From Ornithodoros turicata (lineage: Eukaryota > Arthropoda > Arachnida > Ixodida > Argasidae), in contig NW_026999348.1 of assembly GCF_037126465.1 (NCBI RefSeq), positions 1,116,001-1,180,000 of the forward strand: a DNA stretch of 64,000 nt, written 5' to 3'. Position numbers and translations under genes: made by a program. Of this stretch, positions 23,259-34,076 are shown piece by piece. Under the pieces are notes generated by a model. The model was not told the origin of the DNA, made no database searches, and was given only the letters and a program-made list of their open reading frames with translations. Within the stretch, counting starts at the first letter, position 1, and every line of letters starts with the position of its first letter.

Positions 23259-24104
23259 CTATATCTCGAGATAATACAGGCGTTGCACAGCCGTCTTTGT
23301 CATTTTCCCGCTTTGGTGCTTCACAAGGCACGACCTCACGCAGCCGTCTTGTCCAGGGTATGTCCTGACAATTCTCCCAGTATCCCACATATTTCGAGGA
23401 AGTTTACTTTCAAGCAGGACTATGTCTCCTGTTTTTAGCCGCTTCGACTCCGATGACTTGAAATGATGCGCTGCTCGGAGCTGCAACAAGTAATGCCTTT
23501 TCCAGCGCTCCCAGAAATGCTGCATCATAGCCTCACGATGCATTATTTTGCGTGTTAGCGCGTCCTTGGAAGGCGTGTACCTGCTTGTGTTAGGGTCTTC
23601 TGACGGAGACGGTAAAGCGATGGCCCGTTTGCCTACAAGAAAGTGCGAAGGGCTGAGGACTTCTGACTCCTCTGGATCGTTGTCTATGAAAGTGATTGGC
23701 CTAGAGTTGACGACAGATTCAACTTCGGTAACCAGGGTCTCAAGCGCCTCGATCTCCAAACAAGCCTTGCCAAGGACCTTCCGGAGGGAGGATTTGACGG
23801 TTCTTACGAGCCTCTCCCACCATCCTCCCCACCAGGGAGCTCCAGGAACGATGTATCTCCACGTGATATTATGATGACCAAGGTACCTGCTGACTTCAGA
23901 TGTTCTTGTTGACTGCCAAAGACCTCGCAACTCCTTTTCCGCTCTCTTGAAGCTTCTCGCGTTATCTGAGCATATGAGCGACGGTACACCTCTTCTGGCA
24001 ACAAACCTCCTAAAACACATTAGGAAGGCGTCCGCAGTTGTCGCTGAGGCGACCTCAAGATGTATGGCACGCGTTGTTGCACAGGTGAAGAGTACTATAT
24101 ACAC
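23259..24104 (-). pseudogene. BEL/Pao integrase core and C-terminal domain
   Basis: The 281 residues continue pol in a shifted frame. The retroviral-type integrase core reads ATTRAIHLE, then the second catalytic aspartate in CSDNARSF (~residue 46) and the catalytic glutamate in WWGGWWERLVR (~96). The first aspartate (VGVDFTGPLY) lies in the preceding frame, so a one-base indel near 24104 separates the catalytic triad. The tail (~200-281) is the DUF5641-like BEL/Pao domain with GDIVLLESKLPRNMW. It ends about 20 bp from the 3' LTR. In an intact element the protein inserts the cDNA into the genome. Confidence 0.9.
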
Positions 24105-26656
24105 TACATTGTGCCCCTGCCTCTTCCATACAGCGGCCCTGTGAAGTCCACTCCAACAGCCTGAAAGGGGTCGCCTTTTGCTACTCTAAATTCAGGCAGA
24201 GGAGCTGTAGGAGCCTGGACTGACTTAGCTCTGTATCTGGCGCACAGAGCGCACCTGCGTATAACGCGCTTCGCTGTTTGGCGGCCTCTTTGCACCCAGA
24301 ACTCCTCACGCAGTTCAGCGAGAGTGCTCAGCACTCCTCCATGTAAAACCCTGTCATGAGCTTTCATTACTACGGGCGTTGTGAAATGATGATCGCTGGG
24401 TAAGATGATGGGATGCTTGATACGCTCTTCGTCATTTATATGCTGAAGACGACCTTTCGCTCGGAGAATTCCTTCATCGTCGATGAAAAACTGAAGATCT
24501 TTCAGCATCGGGGATGTAGTGTGCCCATTTTCGATTTTGATCTGATAAACTTCTCCTTGCACTCTACGTATCCATTTTAACTTCGCAACCTGTATCTCAC
24601 TGGAGGAGAGCGCTCCAGCGATCCTCTGTTTTGGGTTCTTAACATTGTTGACAAACCGTAGGATATATGACGTCACATCCAAAAGCTTGTCCAACGAACT
24701 GTACTTCGGAAGATCAATGATGTCTTCCGCTGATTTTGTAAGCAACTGGACACTTGTTTGACCTTTTGGTGGAGTTTTTCGGACCTCGTCTTCGATGTCT
24801 TGCCCGCTTGAAGCATCAATTGGCCATTCAGAAGGGTCGCTTTTAAGCCACGGCGGACCATGCCACCACAATTCTTCCGCCACTAGACGTTGCGCTGAAA
24901 CACCTCTGGTCAGTAAGTCTGCTGGGTTAGAGTCTCCGGTGCAGTGTCTCCACAAGTCAGGGTCGGTTAGAGATCGAATTTCAGCAACCCTGTTTGCTAC
25001 GAATGTGCTCCACCGAGATGGGTCCTGCCGAATCCATCCAAGAGCTATGGTCGAGTCTGTCCAGAAGTGGCTGTCCACTGTACAGTCATATAGGGCTGTT
25101 CTGACATAGTGTACTAGCCTTGCAGCGACAAGAGCTCCCATTAGTTCCAATCTTGGAAGAGTTAGCTTAGACTTAAGTGGAGACACCCTTGTTTTTGAGA
25201 CTAAAAGATGAATGTTCGAGTGAGTTGTTGCTTGACCTGCCACCTTGACGTATACTACTGCTCCGTAAGCATACATGCTAGCATCGGAAAAGGCATATAG
25301 GATTAGATGCCTGCCTGTAGTGGAATCCAGTGGTCCGAAGTATCGACACACTTTAACTAGACGCAAAGTTAGAAGCTCTGCGAACCAAGACTTCCACTCG
25401 GTTAAGGCCTCTTCCGGAAGCTTGTCATCCCACTTTACTCCATGAATCCAAAGTTGTTGGAACAGTTTCTTCACTCGAATGGTGAACGGACTTAGTATTC
25501 CAAGTGGATCGAAAATTCTCGAAGCGGCTTGTAACACGTAACGCTTCGTATCCGCAGTTTCCAAAAGAAACGTGAATAGGGATTTCATCGTCACCTGCAG
25601 TTTATCCTGCTCTGTGTCCCATGACACTCCCAGTATCTTCTGCGGGCTTAACAACTGCTGCTTTTCCTTGGTTTCGGGTACGGGACTTTCACGTCCATCA
25701 AATAAAGCTTGTAGTCGATCGTTACTGGTTGTCCACTTTCGAAGGTTCATTCCCGCTGTGTTCATGATTTCTAGAGCTTCACGGTAGAGCTTTTCGGCCT
25801 CTTCCTCTGAGTCTGCGCCAGTAACCAAATCGTCAACGTAAAACGAACGGCTCAGTTTTCTTGCTGTTGTTTCTTGGTCGCCGGTAATGGTAGCAAGATG
25901 GTGCTGGATGGTAGCTGATAGTAGGAAGGGACTCGAGGTCGCTCCAAACGGAACTCTCGTCATACGCAGAACCTGTACCCCATCCAGATCATTATGAGAA
26001 GCCTCCTGGTCAGGTTGATGTTGAAACCAAATATATCGAAAAACGTCTCGGTCCTCTTCCCGAATCAAAACCTGGAGAAACGCCTTTTCTATATCAGCGG
26101 TAAGGGCAACCTTGTAACTCCTGAATCGTAGAAGTAGCTGCAAAATATCGGGAAGCAAATTGATACCCTTATCCAGGCACTGATTTAGGGATATGCTGTC
26201 TGGCGCATGAGAAGAGGCGTCGAAGACGACGCGTACTTTAATTGTCGCTCGGTCTTCTCGTATCACGGCTGAATGAGGCATATAATATACCAAGTTCTTT
26301 GGTTCTATGCTCTCATCGACGACTTCAGCATGACCCAGATTCAAGTAATCTCTGATGACACCGTCATACCGAAGTAACAGACCATCCGTTCTCCTAAGCC
26401 GTGCTACAAGCTTTTTAAGGCGGGTGACAGCGACGTCGTAGTTGTCATTCAACACAACTGCAGGATCAATCTTCCATGGTAGAGCCTCTTCATATCTGTC
26501 CTCGGTCTTCTTTACCGTTTTAGAAAAGTTCTCCATTACCGCCGAGGTGTCGGTAATGCGGGTTTCTGGTAGAATACCCATGGAGTCAATCTCCCAGAAC
26601 GACCGAAGAGTTGGCTCCCATGAAGTTTCATCTTCTCCCGATATCGCATACTCCAC
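24104..26656 (-). pseudogene. BEL/Pao pol: reverse transcriptase, RNase H, integrase zinc domain
   Basis: The 850 residue frame starts just after the second stop codon and is in frame with gag, so the ATG at 26656 is not the natural start. The RT shows the LTADIEKAFLQV block, FGATSSPFLLSA and the catalytic FYVDDLVTGAD (~residue 270). RNase H has SDASMYAYGAVVY (~455) and FWTDSTIALGW (~530). The integrase HHCC zinc domain (HDRVLHGG to CALCARYRA) lies at ~770-815, followed by the first integrase aspartate. The frame ends at a frameshift near 24104. Apart from that it is intact. Confidence 0.94.
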
Positions 26657-27013
26657 CGATGAGTGAACTCGTAGGACACACGCTACTGCTGACTGTTGAA
26701 GGTAGGTCCCCTGGGGAAACTCTACAGCAGATGAAACCTTGGTCGGTCCTTAAATTGTCCAGCCCAACAAAGAGTTTAACGCCACGAGATTTCTTGAACC
26801 CTTCTTCCTTAGAACTTCTCCAGTCAGCATCTGCCACATTTGGTCGGCACCAGTCAAGATGCTGATGCCATCGTGATGCCTGTCTCCAGGAGAATAGAGT
26901 CCATCCGCCAGATTTTTCCCCTGTTCCCTGAGTTCCCGAAGGAATGACACATCAGAAGAAGCGCTGCGAATGTCGTGGCAGATGGCGGGAATGATCACAG
27001 CTTGGATTATGAG
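26657..27013 (-). pseudogene. BEL/Pao gag-pol linker, aspartic protease C-terminal part
   Basis: This in-frame segment joins gag to pol. It is bounded by TAA at 27014-27016 and contains a second TAA at 26750-26752. Residues such as VIIPAICHDI, GKNLADG and ILTGADQMW match the DUF1758 putative protease region of BEL/Pao polyproteins. Both stops are single-codon lesions, since frame is kept across them. Confidence 0.85.
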
Positions 27014-28648
27014 TTATTGTGTGTCGTACTGAGACCGAAGCTGTATATTCGCAACTTTCCGTTTGATCGGGTTAGTCTTTTCGCTGTCGCCGAAGGTGGC
27101 AATGCTGATACTGATTTCGTCCACAATCGGTAAACGTAGGCTGGTGGCTAACGATTCGGTTATGAACGTTCTGTCGCTTCCTCTGTCAATAACTCCTCTG
27201 ATGTAGCAGCACCTCTTATGAGTTACCGCCCATGCTCTAAATGTCTGTAGAAGCACTCCATCGCATTTAGGAGGAACGATACCCGATTCTTTCTTGAAGG
27301 ATCTTGATTGCGCGGAAAGGCTAGTGGCGTTCGAGCCCTCACAGTCTTTCTTCGGCCGCCGTTCCTTCCTACATACGGACAAGGCGTGTCTCCCTTTACA
27401 ATTTGAGCAGAATATGTGTACCCTGCAATCTTTGGCTCGATGACCTTTGACCGTGCAGCGAAAGCAGCGGAAGTCCTTGGACAAGAGGTCGGCCTTTCTC
27501 TCCCAAGTGATATCACGCGGGCAAATCTGAGTATTATGCTCTTTCTTGCAGAAGAGGCATTTCTTTCCCTCAGGGGTTGAGGTAGACGCAGAATACAAAG
27601 CGGACGCTGACGGAGTGTTAAACTGCTTTTTCCTGTAGGTTCCTTCAGTAGTCTCGGACTTATTTTCGGCCGAACGAAAGGAATTCTCACGGCTTTCAAC
27701 TTCTATCTTGAGAAAGTTCATCAGCGTTTTAAAATCTTGCTCAGCAGACTGAGGCGCTGACGCGGGCGTAGCCGCAGGCTGTGCTGCCGTTGCTGCTTGT
27801 GACGAATTGGTGATAAGCCGTTGACGATGGTAGTCTATAGTTAAGTCTTGAGGTAGACGTTGCACGAGCATATCAGTCAGCATGGATGCGTAAGATGCCA
27901 GCTGGACTGCAACTGTTTTCAGACTTCTCGTATGTACTTCCACATGATCGTAAAGGTTTCGGAGTCCCTTAACGTCGTCGATGGACTTAACAAAGGGCAA
28001 AGGACGCATTTTTTGGAGATGCGTCTGACGAATCTGACTAAGGTGTCCAAATCGTGTCTTCAGAAGTTGCAAAGCGTCCTCGTAACACGCAGCTGTTGTT
28101 GGCAATCCTGCAATAGCGGACGCGGCTGACCCAGTCAAGTGAAGACGCAAGTAGTGAAACTTCTCAGAGGGAGTGAGGTTGACGTTGTTGTGAATCATCG
28201 CTTCAAATTGCTCCCAGAATGTGCACCATTTGCTGAGGTCTCCATCAAATGGCTCCATCTTAAGGACAGGCAATTTAGGTCCCTTAAGCCTGAGTTCGGA
28301 ACGACGGCTCGTGGCGTTCTGGCTGTCCCCATCCTCGAGGGTGCGGCCAGCGTTCGATTGGGAACACATCCTGTCATAATGTGCTTGCAAAGCTGATAAC
28401 ATGCCCACAGCTTGATCCTCGTATTCGGCAATGGCGAGAAATTCTGAAGCGGCTTCATCTCCGGATATAAATTCTTCAAACTGGACGTTGATTCGATCCA
28501 GTTCAGTATTGCTCTTCTCGAGTCTGTCCTTCAAAGACTTAACAGCCTCAACTGTGAAGTTGGGTGTGGCCAGAAGAGCGCTTGCCTCACGAATGATTTT
28601 GGTGTTCTGGGCTCTACGAGATCGACGCTTTGCCTTCAGGGTCTCCAT
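27014..28648 (-). pseudogene. BEL/Pao gag and protease start
   Basis: The 544 residues start at ATG 28648, ~90 bp after the primer binding site. A basic N-terminus is followed by a DUF1759-type capsid region (~115-290; LPKLEPFDGD-like LPVLKMEPFDGD, WCTFWEQFEA, KFHYLRLHL). A cysteine/histidine region at ~360-425 includes the CCHC knuckle CFRCTVKGHRAKDC. The aspartic protease active-site motif GVIDRGSDRTFI is at ~488. Here D-R-G-S stands where D-T/S-G-S is common, so activity is uncertain. The frame ends at a TAA that interrupts the polyprotein. Confidence 0.93.
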
Positions 28649-28738
28649 ACTCGCGTAGTAACTGAAAATGAAAGCCTGTCGTCGAAGAGTATCCTCGTTG
28701 AAAAAGAGACCGGATACTGCTAGAAGGCGTCACGTCCA

Positions 28739-28758
28739 GATCCCGGGTTTCGGCACCA
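28739..28758 (-). promoter_or_regulatory. Primer binding site, tRNA-Phe type
   Basis: Minus strand TGGTGCCGAAACCCGGGA, five bases from the 5' LTR, is complementary to the conserved 3' end of eukaryotic tRNA-Phe(GAA) (acceptor GCCGAAA paired with TTTCGGC, plus CCA). The tRNA assignment is from memory of that conserved sequence. Confidence 0.8.
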
Positions 28759-28763
28759 AAGTT

Positions 28764-28923
28764 TGTAGAATAATGGGAACCCTGATGGCTAAGATGAACA
28801 AACTGTTTAATGCCCTGTTGATCGAGCAATGTTTTTTCTAGGAATCAATCAGCAAGCATGCGCCATGCATCTCATCCGCGAGGAGACGTCTTCTTTTCCT
28901 CTTGACAGGGACGTTTTCCAACA
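28764..28923 (-). repeat. BEL/Pao 5' LTR
   Basis: 160 bp, four differences from 23078-23237, flanked outside by GAAGT. At 160 bp it is short compared with many BEL/Pao LTRs. Confidence 0.96.
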
Positions 28924-29226
28924 GAAGTAGCCCCACAGCATATGCAAAATCCAATTTTATGAACCCCCCCCCCCCAAAGAAAAGGTAAATTTTATCACGA
29001 TTTGCTGTTTCTTGTTCTCTCTCTTTCTTTTGTTTGTCTTTTTGCCATAAAAAAGGATTTCATCGACAAAATCCCCATGCCTACATAACGAATGTTTATC
29101 ATTGTGCAGACGGTACCTGAATTCAGTCATACACGTTACATTACGGCGCACACGTGCGTGATTCGGGGACGGTTTTTTCTTTGGTGTGTTTGCGTGTGTG
29201 GCTGGACACGTTTCTACGTCGACAGA
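28924..29226. other. No gene recognised
   Basis: Unassigned, with a C9 run near 28967 and a CT-rich stretch near 29010. Confidence 0.5.
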
Positions 29227-29779
29227 CAGCGCTGTGCGTAGCGGCGCTACTAACAGAGCAGCTCTTTTCGCTACGTTTTCAGTAGCGGAGGAGCGCTCGC
29301 GCTAAATTTCTAACCAATAGCGGAAAAGTAATTCCCGCTACAAATTTTGGTAACGTGTCCGATGCTGCTACCGCTACTTTCCGGCTACTTTAGTGGGCAA
29401 GACAAAAGAAGTAACTCGTATTCCACGCCATTTCACTTCGGCAAGGAAGTATCCGTGTCACAATCCGGCATGACCAAAGTGATATTTTCTAATTTCTGTA
29501 CGCTCTTATTCTGCCTAGAATAAAGTTCAGAGCTGGTATCGACATTTTTCGTGCTTATTGTTCCTGTATAAAACAATATTTTATTGCCTAAGCGTTGTGT
29601 GGGCTCTACTCATCATGGTTACATGTTCCTAATAAAAAAAATATATATATCTTACGAGGCAGCTTGGCAGTAGCGCCGGTACATATTTCCTTCCGGTAGC
29701 GGTACCGCGCTACGTTTCGGAATGAGTAGCGTCGTTTCAGAGGATTAGCGAATAGCGGTACTCCGCTACCTAAGTGCCG
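29227..29779. repeat. GTAGCGG-rich repeat element
   Basis: Both ends are dense in GTAGCGG/CCGCTAC words in inverted arrangement (29245-29400 and 29690-29775). This is the pattern of a small hAT-type MITE, but I could not find a matching 8 bp duplication. No coding capacity. Confidence 0.45.
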
Positions 29780-29934
29780 ACCGAAGGGACAGAACGCAGG
29801 CAAGCTGGTGCATAACCCGGTTCCTTCCGTTCGACTAGAAACAATGAAGCAAAAAATAAAAATAAATAAAGGAACAACGCGAAGAAGCGTGTGTTTGGGA
29901 GACGGAAGAGAACTAGCTCGTAGCCTTTTCTGTG

Positions 29935-30380
29935 TTCACATTTATTGCCTAGCAGTGACAATTCTTTTGCAGGAGCCTGCTTGTTGCCCCTAACAGCTTT
30001 ATCTAACACGCAGGATGTCAGTGACACTTGCAGTAACCGAATATGATTCAGGATGCGCGGCCAATATGTTAGGCCAAGAGCCAAGGCCAATATGTTAGGC
30101 CGAGGACACGTTGCGAGAATGCGAGAAAGACAAACAAGGAAGCACATAAGAGACACGTTTCGAATAACAGCCTTATGCGTTCCCCCACGATTTCCTTTTA
30201 CAATTAGACAGGTGGTGCAACAACCGAAGGAATGTGAACGGGCGCGCTTTCCCATTATTTGTCTCGGTCATCTGTCCTCCTCTGGCCGTGTGCCATGCTA
30301 AGCAGATTGCAGCAGGTCAGTGGTCGGAAATCTCGTGCAAGTTGATCTATTTCCTGCTCTTGCATAACGTATTCAAAGTG
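29935..30380 (+). repeat. Interspersed repeat, copy 2 (partner at 19.2-19.9 kb)
   Basis: Same-orientation partner of 19195-19880. It also holds a local 25 bp duplication of CCAATATGTTAGGCC units at 30060-30103. Confidence 0.6.
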
Positions 30381-31243
30381 TTAGAAGACTTTTGTGGGAG
30401 AATAATCTATACGATAACTTTTGACGAGACCGTTGGATGTTGGAGATGGTAAAAAACAAACAAAAAAAACAAGAAGACGAGAACACATGGTGAGTCTAAA
30501 GGAATGTACGGGTCAAATTTCAGGTATGTTAGTACGGACATTGTGATATTGCTATGAACATGCCCATGCTGAGTTCATCGTACTGCGGAAGCGGCCATTC
30601 ACTTGGCGAGGGTAAAACAACGGGATGAGGCAGTGAGGCAACTGTAGCAAACATAGAAAAAGAGGAGATGGAACACAGCCATTAGGAATTCGTAAATGCA
30701 TATATTGTTTATGATAGGATCCGGGTCGACCTGAACCGCATCACATCGTACGCTCTTGGATAGCCGCAAGTGAAAGTTGGCACCACTGTGGTAATCTGAA
30801 AAAGTCAAAATGCACAAAAACTTGGCAATGCTCTCATGGGCAGAAATGAAATTTCTAAGCACACAGCAGAAGACAGTTCCAAACCTAGAGAACGCTGTCC
30901 ATCCTTACCCTTTTACTCCTGTGCTGTACCTCAGACTATCAAGACAAAAATAATCGGGGGAGAGTCCTAATACAGGTGCTTCTCAGTCTTACCGTTTCTC
31001 TCTCGCCAGCCGCCGACGCAGCTTGCGGACTGATTACCGACCGCAACTCCGCGGTTTCGGAGGACTCTTGCACTGCCGTGTCATTGCCGCGCGTTTCCAC
31101 TTTGTGCGAAGCGGCAGCAGCAACGATACTATGAACGTGCAGCCTACCGCAGTATCAACAGTTCGAATCAGAACACGACAGTCAGCACCTATCAACGCGG
31201 CGTGGATGAATGCGTTCCGCAACACAGCGGCACAGCCAGAGCA
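30381..31243. other. No gene recognised
   Basis: Unassigned sequence with no motif-bearing ORF. Confidence 0.5.
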
Positions 31244-31251
31244 GTAGCAGT

Positions 31252-32672
31252 CATAGGTGGGCATTTTCCAGCGGCTTCATTCATCCTCACCTCACGAAGC
31301 ACATACTTTATTAGCCTCACTCACCCTCATGAAATTTTCCTCACCAGTAACTAAACCTCATTCACCCTCACCCTCACATTCTATTTTAAATTTTGCCCCC
31401 ACAAACCTCATCTCAGGGCATCGGGATCCCGAGAGGCCTCACCATCCTCATCCTCACATACCTTCACCTCATGAGGCTATTCGCAACCCTTATGGCCTGA
31501 CGTATCTTCACCTCATGACTCATGAGGTGAAGTACGAGATTCCGTACGAGATTTCATGTTTCAAGTTTGCAATTGTGACGTCATGTGACGTGGACAGAAG
31601 CTTCTCCCGCTATAAGGCCCCATTTTAGAGCAAACACATCAAGTTTCAAGAACTTGAGAACGACTTTCATTGTGCCATGCTACGAGAATAGTGAAGAAAT
31701 GAGTCAATAGAAGCTTACAATGTTATTGTGCCTATATTTGCCTATTTCGCTGTTTTTAGGGCCTAAATGCCTGCCTATTTCGCACTTTTTTAGTGCCTAA
31801 AAATCCTGGCCCTACTCATGAGGTCCTCATCCTCACGTGTCCTCACCTCCTGAGGGCCCTCATGTCCTCACGGCGCCTCAGGAGTCCTCATCCTCACGTG
31901 CCCTCACCTCATGACGCCTCAGGAGTCCTCATGGCCTCACGACCCCTCATCCTCACGAGTCTCGCCTCGTGAATACCGTTATGGCCTGACGTGTCTTCAA
32001 GTCAATAGTAGGCACATAAGCCTCAAAAGAACTTTCCGTCATGTTCACATGATACGTCGGCGTTGATATACTGTGTCAGTAGTTGGTACTAATAATACTG
32101 CGCGGCATTCAACTGTTTAAAGGTTTCGTCAAGTGCTTGGATAAATTTGATAACAGTTGTTACTGTCACAGTGAGATTTAACGTTAGTGTTTGGCATCAG
32201 CAAAGAGGAGCCTGAACCCATCACCTCATCTGTGTGGTCCGTCACGAAAGGCCTCATGGCATCATCTGTGAGGTCCCTCACGAAAGGCCTCACGGCCTCA
32301 TCAGTGAGGTCCCTCACGAAAGGCCTCACAGCCTCATCCGTGAGGTCCTTCACGAAAGGCCTCACAGCCTCATCCGCGAGGTTCCTCATGAAAGGCCTCA
32401 TGGCCTCATCCGTGAGGTTCCTCACAAAGGGCTTCACGGCCTCATCCGTGAGGCTCCTCACGGAATTCGTTGTACCCTCACGTATTAATGGCCTCACGAC
32501 GACTGGCGTCAGTAGGGCCCTGAAGGTGGGCTTCATGAGGGACAATGCCTCACGGCTGTCCTCGTGAGGAACATTCAGCGTGGTCTGGCCTCACTCACCC
32601 CAACCTCATCATCGTGAGGTGAGGGTGAGGCGTCTTCATGAGGGTCCTCATGAGTGAGGACGCCCAGCTATG
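31252..32672. mobile_element. hAT-type non-autonomous element built of CCTCATG repeats
   Basis: The left end CATAGGTGGGCA and the inverted right end CATAGCTGGGCG match each other and the general hAT pattern of a CA-N-G-N-TGGGC terminus. Flanking 8-mers GTAGCAGT (31244-31251) and GTATCAGT (32673-32680) match at seven of eight positions, the duplication size typical of hAT. The interior is almost entirely CCTCATG/CCTCACG words. It contains no transposase. Confidence 0.72.
32205..32470. repeat. 36 bp minisatellite, about 7 units, open in several frames
   Basis: Units of CCCTCACGAAAGGCCTCACG plus 16 bases repeat about seven times. Because 36 is a multiple of three, ORFs persist on both strands: the minus strand gives a 12 residue repeat like VRPFVRDLTDEA (32129-32545) and the plus strand VRSLTKGLTASS (32187-32567). 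Each unit is also nearly self-complementary around CCTCACGG/CCGTGAGG. I treat the ORFs as by-products of the repeat rather than genes. Confidence 0.85.
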
Positions 32673-32680
32673 GTATCAGT

Positions 32681-33324
32681 ACGCAACCAACGTGACGTAA
32701 CGAACACAAGTGACGCAAGCGCCACCTTTCGCAGAATACTGGTTGATCACACGGTAGTTACATGCTCCGCCACGATGTGGCACCATCACCGAAAATCCTG
32801 TATAGTTTCGGTTTGGTCGGAATGTTTTGGAATGGCTTGGGAACGTAATAACCTGAGCTGTGCTCTTCCAATCATGCTTAAATTTTCAGCAATTGTTTTG
32901 CGCATAATTGGCCATCCACTGCCGCTTCTAGGCTGGTGGGGTGACATTAGAACACCTCGAAACAGGAAGCCAAAGAAAGGCATTTTTTCATGTTTTTCTG
33001 AAGGCGCTTCCGGATTATCGGCGTCATATATCAATAAGAGCGAGACGGACCACCCTCCACGTATCACAGAACAACACAACGCAACAAATTGTGCGCCGCT
33101 ATCTGCTCTCCCGTTTGCGCCAGTTTCGTACAAAGACCACCCATAATCGGAGATATTGGCATGTTCCAGGCCTTATGGCGCCGCAACCGCATGCCTGGCC
33201 GAAAATCGGAATACGGTCCCCCCGGGTGAAGAATCATAGCTTCCGAATGGCACCAGTTTCACCACCAACAGACGAAAATGAGAGCTACAGGTCTGGTACA
33301 AAGTTGCCTCTTTTTAAGAGGAGA
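32681..33324. other. Right interior of the TTAA element, no gene recognised
   Basis: Overlapping ORFs on both strands (32670-33146 plus, 32786-33133 minus) show no domain I recognise. This could hold a worn part of the original TTAA element. Confidence 0.45.
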
Positions 33325-33342
33325 GTGAGACCATAGCCTTAA

Positions 33343-33489
33343 GTAAACTTTCAGCTGTGTTTGAGACCTTCTCTGTGTTTCTCGTTTTTTTTATTTTGTC
33401 CCCTAGTCTCGGGTTTTTAAGTTATGAGTTTTGTGCCAGTGGTAGCTCTGAACCTCCTTCGGCAGGGTAACTGTCTAACTGTCGGAAGA
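33343..33489 (+). mobile_element. 3' tail of the split Penelope-like element
   Basis: It continues the 3' untranslated region interrupted at 16740-16743, starting right after the TTAA at 33339-33342 and ending ...GGCAGGGTAACTGTC before the transposase-like gene resumes at 33490. No target duplication is evident. Confidence 0.7.
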
Positions 33490-34015
33490 GTCGAAATGAA
33501 ATACAACGTGTCCTGGCTTTACAGAATACTTCTCCTTTTGGACCGCTTCTTTCTGGACCTTCCTCATGTGGTCATGGCTGATATAGGAGCACCCACTTTC
33601 TAATTACTTCAATGAAGTTGCGCGCAGGTAATGTCCTCTCTGCATGGGTTAATACTAACCCACTTGGGGCCGATGGAGTAAAATTTGCTCAAGCTAAGCC
33701 TTTTGTCTGGATACTTGTTATTGAATTTTCTGTAGGCTTCGCGGATTGAACAAGTCATGTACCTCTTAGCTTTTGTGAGTTTCTGGCCTCCTTCTTTAAC
33801 GCGCACGACGTCTCTTGATCTTGTGCTCTGAACATGCAGTCTAGTTCATCCACCGTATAAAGGCTCGTTGCTGCCGCCAAATCATCTTCCTTCAGAGCAC
33901 TGCGCTGGTACGGATCAGGCAATGCCCCCACATGTTTTTCCGCGACCAACTTCTGTGACTTCTTAATCATGTACCGGGTTGTATCGATGGTGTCAGTGAC
34001 TCGGATATGAGCCAT
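33490..34015 (-). pseudogene. Transposase-like protein, N-terminal half (uncharacterised family)
   Basis: From an ATG near 34015 the minus strand reads IDTTRYMIKKSQKL. After a frameshift near 33800 it reads KRYMTCSIREAYRKFNNKYP followed by LSLSKFYSIGPKWV, the conserved N-terminal block I recall for the same family. After further frame breaks it reads HDHMRKVQKEA and ends KPGHVVFHFD at the insertion junction, whose aspartate is the likely first acidic residue. Compared with the family, ~100 residues between the SKFY block and HDHM seem missing. The other half is at 15582-16235. The sequence starts ~60 bp inside the right inverted repeat end. Confidence 0.62.
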
Positions 34016-34076
34016 AACCGCGTTTTTAACGTGATTTCTCTGAACCGCGTCCGCCCGTGGCCACCGTAACGCTGAC

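Larger units (their letters stand above)
23078..28923 (-). mobile_element. BEL/Pao LTR retrotransposon, near-complete
   Basis: The element is 5846 bp, minus strand, with 160 bp LTRs at both ends that differ at four positions (about 2.5%). A 5 bp GAAGT directly flanks both ends (23073-23077 and 28924-28928), a perfect target duplication. Inside are a primer binding site, gag, protease, reverse transcriptase, RNase H, integrase and a purine tract, in normal order. The coding region is one gag-pol frame broken by two stop codons (27014-27016, 26750-26752) and one frameshift near 24104. It is therefore a fairly recent but probably inactive insertion. Confidence 0.96.
16744..33338. mobile_element. 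TTAA-flanked 16.6 kb element with 14 bp inverted ends
   Basis: The left end GGCTACGGTCTCAC (16744-16757) is preceded by TTAA. The right end, inverted, is GGCTATGGTCTCAC (33325-33338) and is followed by TTAA. Joining the outside sequences at one TTAA restores a continuous Penelope 3' tail. TTAA duplication is typical of piggyBac and Kolobok superfamilies. No transposase of either family was found inside, and most of the interior is later insertions (BEL/Pao, LINE, SINE, hAT-type). The original element may therefore have been much smaller. Confidence 0.65.

Noticed and set aside
32129..32567. Repeat-protein genes in the CCTCACG minisatellite
   Set aside because: Open frames occur on both strands because the 36 bp unit is a multiple of three; there is no non-repeat coding sequence attached.
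31252..32672. CRISPR-like array in the repeat-rich stretch
   Set aside because: Units are contiguous without unique spacers, and the context is eukaryotic.
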